From Maribellus sediminis (GTDB lineage: Bacteria > Bacteroidota > Bacteroidia > Bacteroidales > Prolixibacteraceae), in the NCBI RefSeq assembly GCF_011799805.1, contig NZ_WXUB01000004.1:372001-436000 (forward strand): a stretch of 64,000 nt of DNA, written 5' to 3'. The notes below the pieces were generated by a model. It saw only the letters and a list, made by a program, of their open reading frames with translations, had not been told where the DNA came from and searched no databases. How positions within the stretch are numbered: the stretch's first letter is position 1; the number at the start of each line of letters is the position of its first letter. This document shows positions 18,601-27,708 of the stretch, piece after piece. The translations under genes were made by a program, and so were the position numbers.

Positions 18601-20769
18601 ATGATACGAACAATTCTTTTATTTACGCTCATTGTTACAATTTTCGGCTGTAATGAGGCAGGCAATAAAACCAGCCCCGAAAAATCTGAAAAGCTTACGG
18701 GGTACGTCAATACTTTTCTGGGAACTGCTCCTTTGCAAGACAGCATCGATTGTGGTTACACACCACCAAAAGACTGGCGCGTTTGGGCCGGATTAACTTA
18801 TCCCGGGGCGTCATTGCCAAATGCCATGGTACAACTGAGCCCGATTACCGAATGGCACAGCGGAGCCGGCTACGAATACGAAGATGATGTTATCTTGGCA
18901 TTCACACACACCAACAAAGGCCACTGGAATTTGTGTCACATACCGGTACTTCCGGTTACTGACGGTTATACCGCAAATGATTTTGGATCAAAATTCAGTC
19001 ACGAAAACGAAGCTGCCGAACCGGGTTATTACCAGGTGAAACTCGATCGATACGGAATTAATGCAGAGCTGACAAGCACTTTACACTGTGGCTACCATAA
19101 ATACCACTATCCCAAAGGTCAACCGCAAAACATGATACTGAACCTGTCGAAATCGAACGAGCGTGTGCGCGACTGGCATATTGAACAGGAAGGAACAAAC
19201 GCTTTTAAAGGATTTCAGCAAACAGGAGAAAAAATATATTTCTATGCCGAAACCAACCGGACCATAGTAAACCTGGAAACAAGCGGCGATGAACGACGTG
19301 AAATCGCCCTTGTTTCTTTTAAAGAATCAGAAACGAACGAACCGCTGGAGCTTAAACTGGCGCTTTCGTTTGTAAGCATCGAAAATGCAAAGCAGAATCT
19401 GGAAGCCGAGTTAGCCGGCAAAAGTTTTGAAGATGTGAAAACCGAAGCTTCGCAAACCTGGGAAAATTTACTTGCAAAAATTAAGGTTGAAGGCGGTACC
19501 GAAAAAGAAAAGGAATTGTTTTATTCCTCGTTGTACCGTTCGTTTTTATGGCCTGCATTGCGCAGCGATGTAAACGGAGATTTTACCGATGCCAGCGGAG
19601 AAGTGGTCAACAAAGGATTTCGTTATTACACCAATCCTTCGCTTTGGGATACCTACCGCAATAAGTTGGTTTTGCTGGGTATGCTTTCACCCGATGTAAC
19701 TGCCGATGTTATTCAGTCGCTGATTGATAAAGGCGAAAAAACAGGTTTTATGCCTACCTTTTTTCACGGTGATCATGCAGCACCGTTCATTTCAGGTTCT
19801 TACCTGCGCGGAATTAAAGACTATGATATTGAAAGCGCCTATCAGCTGTTGCTAAATAATGCAACAAAAGAAGGAGGTACACGTCCACACATTGCCGAGT
19901 ATATCGAAAAAGGATACATTTCGACTCCTGAAGTTCAAAATCCACATGTGGAATCGAAAGCCAAAGCCGGTGTGACCAAAACGCTGGAGTTTGCTTATGA
20001 TGATTATGCTGTGGCGCTTCTTGCAAAAGAACTGGACAAAACGGCTGACTATGAGATGCTGATGAAGCGCACTTCAAATTACAAAAACCTGTTCGATCCG
20101 TCAACCGGCTTAATGCGTGGTCGATTGGAAAACGGCGATTGGGTATCGGACTTTAACGCAGAATACCCGTATTACGAATACATGTACCGCGAAGCCAATG
20201 CCTGGCAGTCAACGTTTTTTGCACCACACGACACCAAAGGTTTGATCGGTTTGTATAATAGTGAAGATGAATTTGAGCAAAAGCTGGACTCGCTGTTTTC
20301 AATCCCGTGGAATGCCAATTATATTGCGCGCAATGTGTCCTCATTTATCGGGCAGTATTGCCACGGTAACCAGCCCGATCACAGCTTCCCGTATTTATAC
20401 ACCTTTATCGGCAAACAGGAAAAATCGCAAATGTACCTCGACAGTATCATGAACCGTTTTTACGGCATGGGCGAGTGGGGGAATGCGCTTTGCGGAATGG
20501 ATGATGCAGGAGAAATGTCGGCGTGGTATGTATTTGCTGCCATGGGAATTTATCCTTACTCACCGGCCGATGCAGAATACATTGTTTCGGTTCCGATTTT
20601 TGATGCTGTTAAACTGGATTTGGGAGAAGAGTCACTAATTACCATAACAAAACGGAATGAGGGGAGAAAGATTAATGATATTACCATTGACGGAAACCGG
20701 CTTGACGGTTATTTTGTGTCGTACGATCAACTGAAAACAGGTAAAGAATTAATTATTTTAGCCGAATAA
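18601..20769 (+). CDS. GH92 exo-alpha-mannosidase lipoprotein
   Basis: 722-aa lipoprotein (lipobox LIVTIFGC) that should trim terminal alpha-mannose from oligosaccharides in the periplasm with a calcium ion. An in-frame TTG at 18565 would add 12 residues with no signal character, so ATG 18601 is preferred. GH92 landmarks are GYVNTFLGT near the N-terminus, AGLTYPGASLPNAMVQLSP, FRYYTNPSLWDTYRNK, GNQPDHSFPYLY and CGMDDAGEMSAWYVFAAMGIYP. The usual H-x-H-L-S-G-T-G substrate loop is replaced by AFTHTNKGHWNLCHIP, which may change linkage specificity. It lies between GH97 and GH125 and is the second GH92 of the locus. Confidence 0.93.
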   Translation: MIRTILLFTLIVTIFGCNEAGNKTSPEKSEKLTGYVNTFLGTAPLQDSIDCGYTPPKDWRVWAGLTYPGASLPNAMVQLSPITEWHSGAGYEYEDDVILAFTHTNKGHWNLCHIPVLPVTDGYTANDFGSKFSHENEAAEPGYYQVKLDRYGINAELTSTLHCGYHKYHYPKGQPQNMILNLSKSNERVRDWHIEQEGTNAFKGFQQTGEKIYFYAETNRTIVNLETSGDERREIALVSFKESETNEPLELKLALSFVSIENAKQNLEAELAGKSFEDVKTEASQTWENLLAKIKVEGGTEKEKELFYSSLYRSFLWPALRSDVNGDFTDASGEVVNKGFRYYTNPSLWDTYRNKLVLLGMLSPDVTADVIQSLIDKGEKTGFMPTFFHGDHAAPFISGSYLRGIKDYDIESAYQLLLNNATKEGGTRPHIAEYIEKGYISTPEVQNPHVESKAKAGVTKTLEFAYDDYAVALLAKELDKTADYEMLMKRTSNYKNLFDPSTGLMRGRLENGDWVSDFNAEYPYYEYMYREANAWQSTFFAPHDTKGLIGLYNSEDEFEQKLDSLFSIPWNANYIARNVSSFIGQYCHGNQPDHSFPYLYTFIGKQEKSQMYLDSIMNRFYGMGEWGNALCGMDDAGEMSAWYVFAAMGIYPYSPADAEYIVSVPIFDAVKLDLGEESLITITKRNEGRKINDITIDGNRLDGYFVSYDQLKTGKELIILAE

Positions 20770-20803
20770 GACAAACATCGAAAAAGTTATAAAACCAATA
20801 ATA

Positions 20804-22240
20804 ATGAATTCAAGAAGAGATTTTTTAAAAGCAGGAGCATTAACAGTTGCCGGAATCGGAATTGCCGGAAGTTCGTCGGTTTGGGCAGCAACAGGAAGAA
20901 AAAACTATGTAAGCAATCGTCCTGCAGCCGGCGAACGTAATTTTGTGTCGAAGGCTGTGGAAGAAACAATTGCAGCAGCAAAAGCAAAAATTAAAGATCC
21001 GAAACTAGCCTGGATGTTCGAAAACTGTTTCCCGAACACTTTGGACACGACGGTAGAGCATGGAACGCTGAACGGTAAACCCGATACTTTTGTAATTACC
21101 GGCGATATTCACGCTATGTGGTTGCGCGATTCTACTGCTCAGGTTTGGCCATATATGCCACTTGCCAATCAGGATGAAAAATTGAAAACCTTGCTGGCCG
21201 GTGTAGTTCACCGTCAAACGCAATGTGTTTTACTAGATAGTTATGCTAACGCTTTCAACAAAACAAAGGAAGAAGAAGTGCACTGGATGAGCGATATGAC
21301 GGACATGAAACCCGGTTTGCACGAACGCAAATGGGAAATCGACTCCTTGTGTTATACCGTTCGTTTGGCTTATAACTACTGGAAAACTACCGGCGATAAA
21401 AGTGTTTTTGATGCCGACTGGCAAAAAGCAGCAGCTCTGATTGTAAAAACATTTAAGGAACAGCAACGCAAGGATGGCCTGGGACCGTATAAATTTCAGC
21501 GCGAAACGCCTCAGCAATTAGATACCGTTGCCAATCATGGTTATGGCCGCCCGCTAAAACCTGTGGGATTGATTAACTCAACCTTCCGTCCATCGGATGA
21601 TGCAACTACTTATGGTTTCCTGATTCCTTCAAACATATTTGCAGTTGTATCCTTAAATCAACTGGCAGAAATTAGCAATGAAATTACAGGCGATAAGGCA
21701 TTTGCAAAAGAATGTTTGGCCTTGTCAAAAGAAGTGGATGCAGCAATTAAGGAATATGCTATTGTAGAGCATAAAAAATACGGAAAAGTTTATGCTTTTG
21801 AGGTAGATGGTTTTGGTAACCACACGTTTATGGACGATGCAAATGTGCCAAGCTTGCTGGCTTTACCTTACCTCGGACTGGTTGAAAAAGACGATAAAAT
21901 TTACCAAAACACGCGCAAACTGGTTTGGAGCGAAGACAATCCATACTTTTTTAAAGGAAAAGCAGCAGAAGGAATTGGCGGCCCGCACGTTGGATACGAC
22001 ATGGTTTGGCCAATGAGTATTATTATGCGTGCCATGACGAGTTCAAGTGACAAAGAAATTGCATGGTGCATAAAAACATTGCGCGATACCGATGCCGATA
22101 CCGGTTTTATGCACGAAACATTCCATAAAGACGATCCTAAAAACTTTACCCGTTCGTGGTTTGCATGGGCAAATACTTTGTTTGGCGAATTGGTGTTAAA
22201 GCTCGTTAACGAAGGAAAAGAGAACCTGTTGGAAGTTTAG
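20804..22240 (+). CDS. GH125 exo-alpha-1,6-mannosidase with Tat-like signal
   Basis: 478-aa metal-independent exo-alpha-1,6-mannosidase. The N-terminus MNSRRDFLKAGALTVAG is a twin-arginine type signal, so the enzyme is probably exported folded to the periplasm. GH125 features are NTLDTTVEHG, FVITGDIHAMWLRDSTAQVWPY, GVVHRQTQCVLLDSYANAFN, FRPSDDATTYGFLIPSN and GYDMVWPMSIIMRAMTS. Length fits the family (about 420-480). It complements GH92 (side chains) and GH76 (endo-cleavage) to degrade the alpha-1,6 backbone oligosaccharides. It starts 34 bp after GH92 and precedes the DUF4965 gene by 45 bp, all one direction. Confidence 0.94.
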   Translation: MNSRRDFLKAGALTVAGIGIAGSSSVWAATGRKNYVSNRPAAGERNFVSKAVEETIAAAKAKIKDPKLAWMFENCFPNTLDTTVEHGTLNGKPDTFVITGDIHAMWLRDSTAQVWPYMPLANQDEKLKTLLAGVVHRQTQCVLLDSYANAFNKTKEEEVHWMSDMTDMKPGLHERKWEIDSLCYTVRLAYNYWKTTGDKSVFDADWQKAAALIVKTFKEQQRKDGLGPYKFQRETPQQLDTVANHGYGRPLKPVGLINSTFRPSDDATTYGFLIPSNIFAVVSLNQLAEISNEITGDKAFAKECLALSKEVDAAIKEYAIVEHKKYGKVYAFEVDGFGNHTFMDDANVPSLLALPYLGLVEKDDKIYQNTRKLVWSEDNPYFFKGKAAEGIGGPHVGYDMVWPMSIIMRAMTSSSDKEIAWCIKTLRDTDADTGFMHETFHKDDPKNFTRSWFAWANTLFGELVLKLVNEGKENLLEV

Positions 22241-22285
22241 ATGCCAAAAATTAACCGTTAAATATTAATACTTAAACCAATTGAA

Positions 22286-24802
22286 ATGAATTTAAAAGTA
22301 AGACGAACGTTTTGCCAGTTCGTGTTTTTGGCTTTTGCGGTTGCCGTATTCTATTCCTGCAGCCAACCATCAACAATACAGAAGGAAGAAGCAGGGGCGG
22401 AGTTTCGTGCACCTGCTTATCCATTAATTACTATCGATCCGTATACCAGTGCATGGTCCATGTCGGATCAGTTATTCGATACGCCCGTAAAACACTGGAC
22501 AGGCAGAAACCATTCATTGATTGGCGCTGTTCGCGTTGATGGCGAAACATATCGTTTTATGGGTAAAGAAGAAATTCCGCTTCAACCGGTTGTAACGAGT
22601 GCGAAATTTGAAGCCTGGGAGGGAAAATTCCTCACTTCAGAGCCTGCCTCAGGTTGGGAAAAACCGGGCTTTAACGATGCTTCATGGAAAAGCGGAAAAG
22701 CAGCTTTTGGAACGCCAAACACCGGCGAAACAGCAACGCCCTGGAATACCGAACATATTTGGGTGCGCCGCGAATTTACCATGCCTGCAGTAAATAGCGA
22801 AAGCGACCTGTTCCTTATCTATTCGCACGACGATGATTTTGAATTGTACCTTAACGGAAAAGAAATTATAAATACCGGAAACCGTGCAAAAAGCAACGTG
22901 GTGATGAAGCTGGATAAAAGCCTGCTGAACCTTGGTGGCGAAAATACGATTGCAGCTCATTGCCGGGACCGCGGTGGTTTGGCCTATGTCGATTTCGGTA
23001 TTTTCAGGGAAAGCGACATCCAGCCTGTTTTTGCACAAACAGCGGTTCAAAAAAGCGTTAAAATTACGGCAACGCAAACGAAATACAATTTTAGCTGCGG
23101 ACCTGTAGATTTAAAAGTCGAGTTTGTTTCTCCGTTGTTGATGGATGATCTCGACCTGCTTTCGCGTCCGGTTAACTACATCAACTACGAAGTAGTTTCA
23201 ACAGATGGAAAATCACACGAAGTGGAAGTATACTTTGAAGCTACGCCGGAATGGTCGGTAAACGAACTGAGCCAGGAAGTGGAAGTTACAAGTGGAAAAA
23301 CAGGCAATATCAATTTCCTAAAAGCCGGAACAACGGAACAACCCGTGCTAGAAAGGAAAGGTGACAACGTGCGCATCGATTGGGGATATTTTTACCTGGC
23401 ATCGCCTGAAACTGAAGATCAAACCCTGGCAATCGGCGATTTTGCAGCCATGAAAAAAGCTTTTGCTGAAAGCGGAAAAGTGAAAGAAGGAAAAGATAAA
23501 ACCACAGCCGTTTTGTCGAAATCAATGCCTGTGCTGGCGTATACCGATGTCCTTGGTAAAGTTTCAGCAAAACCAGCATCAGGTTATTTAATGCTGGCTT
23601 ACGATGATATTGAATCCATCCAGTATTTTGGCGATAATCTGAAAGCCTGGTGGACGAACAATGGTCAGGTAAGTTTTAATGAGGCCTTGACTGCCGCTGC
23701 GAATAACTACCAGAGTATCATGGATCGCTGCGATGCTGCCGACGCAAAAATATACGAAGAAGCACTGGCCGCCGGAGGCGAAAATTATGCCCGTCTGTGT
23801 TTGCTTGCTTACCGCCAGTCGATTGCGGCGCACAAACTGGTAAAAGACACCCAGGGAAATATCTTATTCCTGTCGAAAGAGAATTTTAGCAATGGTTCTA
23901 TCGGAACGGTGGATGTTACTTATCCTTCGGCTCCGTTATTTCTGAAATACAATCCCGAACTGCTGAAAGGAATGCTAAACCCGATTTTCTACTATTCGGA
24001 AAGCGGAAAATGGACCAAGCCTTTTGCTGCGCACGATGTAGGTACTTATCCGAAAGCTAACGGACAAACCTACGGAGGTGATATGCCGGTAGAAGAGTGC
24101 GGGAACATGATTATTTTAACAACTGCTATTGCCGCTGCTGAAGGAAATGCTGATTACGCTGCCGAACATTGGGATGTGTTGACTACCTGGGCAAATTACC
24201 TGCTGGAAAACGGTCTCGATCCGGAAAACCAACTTTGTACCGATGATTTTGCCGGCCATTTTGCGCACAATGTAAACCTGTCGGCAAAAGCCATTATGGG
24301 AATTGCAGGCTATGGTAAATTGGCCGGAATGCTTGGTAAAAACGATGTGGCAGAGAAATATACGTCTGAGGCCAAAAGGATGGCGCAGGAGTGGATGAAA
24401 ATGGCCGACGATGGCGACCACTACCGCTTGACATTTGATAAACCGGGAACCTGGAGTCAGAAATACAACCTGGTTTGGGACAAGCTGCTCAATCTTGGAA
24501 TCTTCCCGGATGAAGTTGCCCAAACAGAAATTGCCTATTATCTGACGAAACAAAACAAATACGGTTTGCCATTGGATAACCGCAGAACCTACACCAAATC
24601 GGACTGGATCATTTGGACAGCGACTTTAGCTGATGATACGGAGACGTTCCGGAAATTTATTGATCCGCTTTACGGATTTGTTACTGAAACACCCGATCGT
24701 GTTCCGATGAGTGACTGGTACGAAACCCCTGATGCAAAACAGGTAGGATTCCAGGCGCGTTCGGTAGTTGGCGGGTATTTTATTAAGATGCTTGAAGATT
24801 AA
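22286..24802 (+). CDS. DUF4965/DUF1793 ('glutaminase A-like') six-hairpin lipoprotein with inserted jelly-roll domain
   Basis: 838-aa lipoprotein (lipobox VAVFYSC). It has the layout DUF4964 (APAYPLITIDPYTSAWSMSD, residues about 35-90), DUF5127/DUF4965 and a C-terminal six-hairpin DUF1793 region (MPVEECGNMIILTTAIA, DFAGHFAHNVNLSAKAIMGIAGYGKLA, DNRRTYTKSDWIIWTATLAD). Between about residues 105 and 245 an insert (GWEKPGFNDASWKSGKAAFG, IWVRREFTMP, LYLNGKEI) looks like a galactose-binding jelly roll as in GH2 enzymes. Family members are often called glutaminase A by homology, but the fold and this PUL context argue for a glycosidase-like or glycan-binding role; the real reaction is unknown. Last gene of the operon, followed by two hairpins. 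Confidence 0.85.
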   Translation: MNLKVRRTFCQFVFLAFAVAVFYSCSQPSTIQKEEAGAEFRAPAYPLITIDPYTSAWSMSDQLFDTPVKHWTGRNHSLIGAVRVDGETYRFMGKEEIPLQPVVTSAKFEAWEGKFLTSEPASGWEKPGFNDASWKSGKAAFGTPNTGETATPWNTEHIWVRREFTMPAVNSESDLFLIYSHDDDFELYLNGKEIINTGNRAKSNVVMKLDKSLLNLGGENTIAAHCRDRGGLAYVDFGIFRESDIQPVFAQTAVQKSVKITATQTKYNFSCGPVDLKVEFVSPLLMDDLDLLSRPVNYINYEVVSTDGKSHEVEVYFEATPEWSVNELSQEVEVTSGKTGNINFLKAGTTEQPVLERKGDNVRIDWGYFYLASPETEDQTLAIGDFAAMKKAFAESGKVKEGKDKTTAVLSKSMPVLAYTDVLGKVSAKPASGYLMLAYDDIESIQYFGDNLKAWWTNNGQVSFNEALTAAANNYQSIMDRCDAADAKIYEEALAAGGENYARLCLLAYRQSIAAHKLVKDTQGNILFLSKENFSNGSIGTVDVTYPSAPLFLKYNPELLKGMLNPIFYYSESGKWTKPFAAHDVGTYPKANGQTYGGDMPVEECGNMIILTTAIAAAEGNADYAAEHWDVLTTWANYLLENGLDPENQLCTDDFAGHFAHNVNLSAKAIMGIAGYGKLAGMLGKNDVAEKYTSEAKRMAQEWMKMADDGDHYRLTFDKPGTWSQKYNLVWDKLLNLGIFPDEVAQTEIAYYLTKQNKYGLPLDNRRTYTKSDWIIWTATLADDTETFRKFIDPLYGFVTETPDRVPMSDWYETPDAKQVGFQARSVVGGYFIKMLED

Positions 24803-24823
24803 CAGCTGCCAATGTTGATAGGG

Positions 24824-24848
24824 GTGAAAAGAACTATCGGCTTTTCAC
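24824..24848 (+). repeat. short hairpin downstream of the PUL
   Basis: GTGAAAAG (24824-24831) and CTTTTCAC (24841-24848) form an 8-bp stem with a 9-base loop 22 bp after the DUF4965 stop. No T-run follows, so it is a weak terminator at best or an RNA-stabilising stem. Confidence 0.4.
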
Positions 24849-24915
24849 TCCAATTCACAAAATGAGTAGTGAGTGCTTGCTGATGACGATTGAATTGGAC
24901 GAATTTGTTTAAAAT

Positions 24916-24951
24916 AAAAGGGCTGCTTTTAAAAAGCAGCCCTTTTATTTT
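24916..24951. terminator. bidirectional rho-independent terminator closing the PUL
   Basis: Arms 24916-24930 and 24932-24946 are perfect 15-base reverse complements (core GGGCTGC/GCAGCCC flanked by A4 and T4), followed by a T-rich run on the + strand and preceded by A-rich DNA that serves the other strand. It ends the mannan locus. Confidence 0.85.
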
Positions 24952-25193
24952 ACCCAGGTTTGAAATACGCTTTAAAGACGCTTACTCCTTCTTTAATCGT
25001 TTCCAAAACTTCTATATGTCGAATTTTAACAGGCTCAACAGCCAGCGGGTTGTCAGAAAGCACAAGTACTGCCTAACAATTGAATATGATTCACATTTTT
25101 CTTTTCTTAGACATTTTATTATGATTCGGATTTTTGTTTCTGGATTTGAAATTGCTAAACAAAAACTGCGACTTAATTGCGACACCGGCTAAT
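24952..25193. other. intergenic DNA between PUL terminator and tRNA-remnant terminator
   Basis: About 240 bp with no credible gene. A 100-codon open frame (24890-25192, +) runs through the terminator hairpin, lacks a plausible start and has no recognisable motifs. Before the element inserted, this DNA was presumably the region downstream of the tRNA-Pro gene. Confidence 0.5.
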
Positions 25194-25225
25194 AAAAAAG
25201 GAGTTAAGTTGATTCTTAACTCCTT
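25194..25225 (-). terminator. ancestral tRNA-Pro terminator next to the tRNA remnant
   Basis: Arms 25198-25208 (AAGGAGTTAAG) and 25215-25225 pair perfectly over 11 bp with a 6-base loop; on the minus strand the stem is followed by six T (25199-25194). It lies directly downstream of the tRNA 3'-end copy, as expected for the original chromosomal tRNA terminator displaced by the insertion. Confidence 0.8.
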
Positions 25226-25236
25226 GATATTAAATT

Positions 25237-25283
25237 GTCGGGATGACAAGATTTGAACTTGCGACCCCTCGCCCCCCAGACGA
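25237..25283 (-). other. attachment site (left end): 47-bp copy of the tRNA-Pro 3' part
   Basis: Forty-seven bases identical to 31212-31258. The copy holds the tRNA-Pro sequence from the anticodon stem through the anticodon loop, T arm, acceptor strand and discriminator base, but no 5' half, so it is a non-functional tRNA remnant. It marks the left end of the integrated element. Confidence 0.92.
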
Positions 25284-25725
25284 TTTTAGTTATTAATTAT
25301 CTGGGCTGATAATCAGTGATTTATAATTTTATTTTCCTTTTGGTTGACACTATGGTTTACACAGGTGTCTAAATCTGCGTTGATTAATAATTGTATGAAT
25401 TTAATAAAAAAAATTGAATTTTTAAAACATAAGTATCAGTAAGTTAGTCAATTATGTGTATTTGCAAGAAGGATTTGCAAGTTAATATCCTACATGTATT
25501 GTTTTAACAAAAATTTATGTTGCTCTACCCATGAGAACCATCAGAATTTTAAGATTTTCAAAAGTGTCATAATTTGTTTGATTTTATATAGAGAATTTAT
25601 TATGGTCTATCGAATGTGAATTTTATTTCCTGCTCTAAAGAGCTGGGGGTCAATTGGGAAACAGCTTAGTTCAGATCAATATAAAAATAAAAAATTTTTG
25701 AAAGTGATTTCGTTAACAAAACTGG
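25284..25725. other. left-arm non-coding DNA of the element, with candidate integrase arm sites
   Basis: About 440 bp of A+T-rich DNA without a gene. It contains GGTTGACAC at 25342-25350 and GGTTTACAC at 25354-25362, start points 12 bp apart. The same 9-mer pair with the same spacing occurs at 31097-31117 inside the right end. Nothing else recognisable is present apart from runs of A/T. Confidence 0.55.
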
Positions 25726-27708
25726 TCAGGTTACATTTCCCGGTATAATAAACTTTGCGGTTTCTTCCTGCTCCGGTTCGGTATTTACATTCGTAGCAAT
25801 ATCTGCAAGAAAGATGTTATAATATTTTTCAAACTCCGGTTTAAGCTCCTTTAATGTTATCGTATATGGTCTTTTTGAGTTGCGGGGTATGATTTTATTG
25901 AAGTACAACTTCATGGTTTCATGCGTTACCTTACAGCTATTGTGTGTTATTTCATAAAATTGGTAAATCTCCTGTAATTTGGCTTTTATGAAGTCCCGGT
26001 CGATTGGTTTGTTTATCTCAATCTCATTGAAAATATCTAAAAGAACATCTTTATTTTTTCGGCGTTCGCATTGTTTCCAGACTTCCAGTTTCTCCTTTAC
26101 TTTCTTGAAGTTATAGTTAACCTGTTCAAACATTATGCTGCCCATAGCAAAGTAAGCTTCAACAACAATATCGGTATCAACTTTGTATTTTTTTGATTGT
26201 TTTAAGTAACCCTCATCATGCCTGACAGAGTTTTGATAACTTTTAATTGCTCCAATATCATTTAATTTCACCATAGTTGAAACCATTTCTTCAATGATTG
26301 CTTTTCCAGAGCGGGCTTTGCTAATTGAGTAACTATCTACTTGCGAAAGATTATAATTTATTCTTCGTAGTAACGGAATATAAAAGTTAGTATCCCGGTA
26401 AGCTTGTTCCAATTCTTCTTTTGAAGTATAGTAGCGGTTAACCCGTTCTTCTGCTATCCAGTTATCGACTGCAAAATCATTAATATTATTCCGGTAATCG
26501 AGCAGGTTATAATATGGCGACTTCTTTATGGCTTTTTCTATTCCGCGCCTCCTGTCAACATCGTTCTCATGGCTTAATTGTTTTAGTTTTTCCTCGTAAT
26601 CTTCCCTATAATAACTCAATTCGTTTAATATGGAGTTTTCTTCACGTCCGAGTAAATTCTCTTTGATGTTGGTAATATGTGTAATTGAGTTGTAGCGTTT
26701 ACCATTAATAACCTGTCTAAACCTGCCTTGTATCTGTATTGCTTCTGTAAACGGGTCAATTACGGTGTGTTCCTTTTCATAAATATCGGTACATATAATA
26801 ATATCGGGGCGTACTCTCAAATTAATATCCAGTGCAGAGAAGAAACGGGAAGTAAAAAAGTTGTATTTAGCCAGTTCGGTATCAAAGTCTGAACTAACGT
26901 TTTCAATCCCAAGATTTCTTAATATTCTGGCACTTTTGGCAGAACAGTACACTTTGTAATCCGATTTAATAGTGTTGTTTATTATCCGGTTTATTCCTTG
27001 CGTGGAACTATAAAAGATGCAGACACATTCGCTATCTTTAAAATTCTTTATCTGTTCTTCAAAACACTTGCTGAAATGGTTGGTAACAATTACCTCAATG
27101 TCCTGCTTGTAATCGTAATCCGGGACTACTTCCAACATTCGGAATTGTTTTCTGATTTCCGGGTGGCTGATATGTAAAGGGGTAGCAGAAACAAGGGCTT
27201 TGTCTTTAAATTTCAAAAAATCGTATATAGGTAACGTAATCTTATCCCGGTAGCCAACATCTTCCGTAATCTTTTCGCACTCATCAAATAAGCAGAAATA
27301 ATCTTCGTAAAGTTGGATATTAAGTTCCGGTTCTTGGGCAACTTCTTTTATTTTAGAGAATCCCTCTGGCGTAGTAACAAATTTTTTGTACCGGATTGAA
27401 TCGTTTAAAAAGTATCTGCGGATTTCCGGGGCTTTAATATCATCGAAAACAGGTTGAATAAATGAGTGCTGCCTACTCTTACCAATAATTACAGGGACAT
27501 TCGGTTCAATTATTATCGAATTTCGTTTTGCTTTAATCTCCGTATAAGTTGCGCCTATTCCACAAAGTGTTTTGTTAAAAACAACATTAGGGGGAATATC
27601 CTTGCAGCTTTTTATTTGAACGTTTTTATTTCTTAATTCGTCATTTTTCCGTTTCAGGGCTTTAACCAGCCATTCATCTTTTTTTATTGGTAGCGTAATT
27701 TTCTTCAT
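25726..27708 (-). CDS. divergent SF2 helicase-like protein of the element
   Basis: 660-aa protein (ATG at 27708; a GTG one codon earlier is possible). The first ~340 residues follow the order of SF2 helicase motifs: a degenerate Walker A (LCGIGATYTE, about residues 49-57, K replaced by A), strand SIIIEPNVPVI, a Walker B DEx box (LFDECEK, about 141-146), motif III (VSATP), a second RecA-like half with CVCIFYSS, a motif V-like TSRFFSALDI and an arginine-finger motif VI (IQIQGRFRQ, about 326-332). The C-terminal 320 residues are helical with no recognised domain. It is the largest gene of the element and probably acts in its replication or in conflict with other elements; precise function is unknown. 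It reads left from an 845-bp non-coding region holding iteron-like repeats. Confidence 0.7.
   Translation of the reverse strand: MKKITLPIKKDEWLVKALKRKNDELRNKNVQIKSCKDIPPNVVFNKTLCGIGATYTEIKAKRNSIIIEPNVPVIIGKSRQHSFIQPVFDDIKAPEIRRYFLNDSIRYKKFVTTPEGFSKIKEVAQEPELNIQLYEDYFCLFDECEKITEDVGYRDKITLPIYDFLKFKDKALVSATPLHISHPEIRKQFRMLEVVPDYDYKQDIEVIVTNHFSKCFEEQIKNFKDSECVCIFYSSTQGINRIINNTIKSDYKVYCSAKSARILRNLGIENVSSDFDTELAKYNFFTSRFFSALDINLRVRPDIIICTDIYEKEHTVIDPFTEAIQIQGRFRQVINGKRYNSITHITNIKENLLGREENSILNELSYYREDYEEKLKQLSHENDVDRRRGIEKAIKKSPYYNLLDYRNNINDFAVDNWIAEERVNRYYTSKEELEQAYRDTNFYIPLLRRINYNLSQVDSYSISKARSGKAIIEEMVSTMVKLNDIGAIKSYQNSVRHDEGYLKQSKKYKVDTDIVVEAYFAMGSIMFEQVNYNFKKVKEKLEVWKQCERRKNKDVLLDIFNEIEINKPIDRDFIKAKLQEIYQFYEITHNSCKVTHETMKLYFNKIIPRNSKRPYTITLKELKPEFEKYYNIFLADIATNVNTEPEQEETAKFIIPGNVT

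Noticed and set aside
24890-25192. 100-codon open frame on the + strand
   Set aside because: It runs through a perfect terminator hairpin, lacks a plausible start and has no recognisable motif.
25237-25283. Second tRNA-Pro gene
   Set aside because: Only the 3' part from the anticodon stem onward is present; there is no D arm or 5' acceptor strand, so it is an attachment-site remnant.
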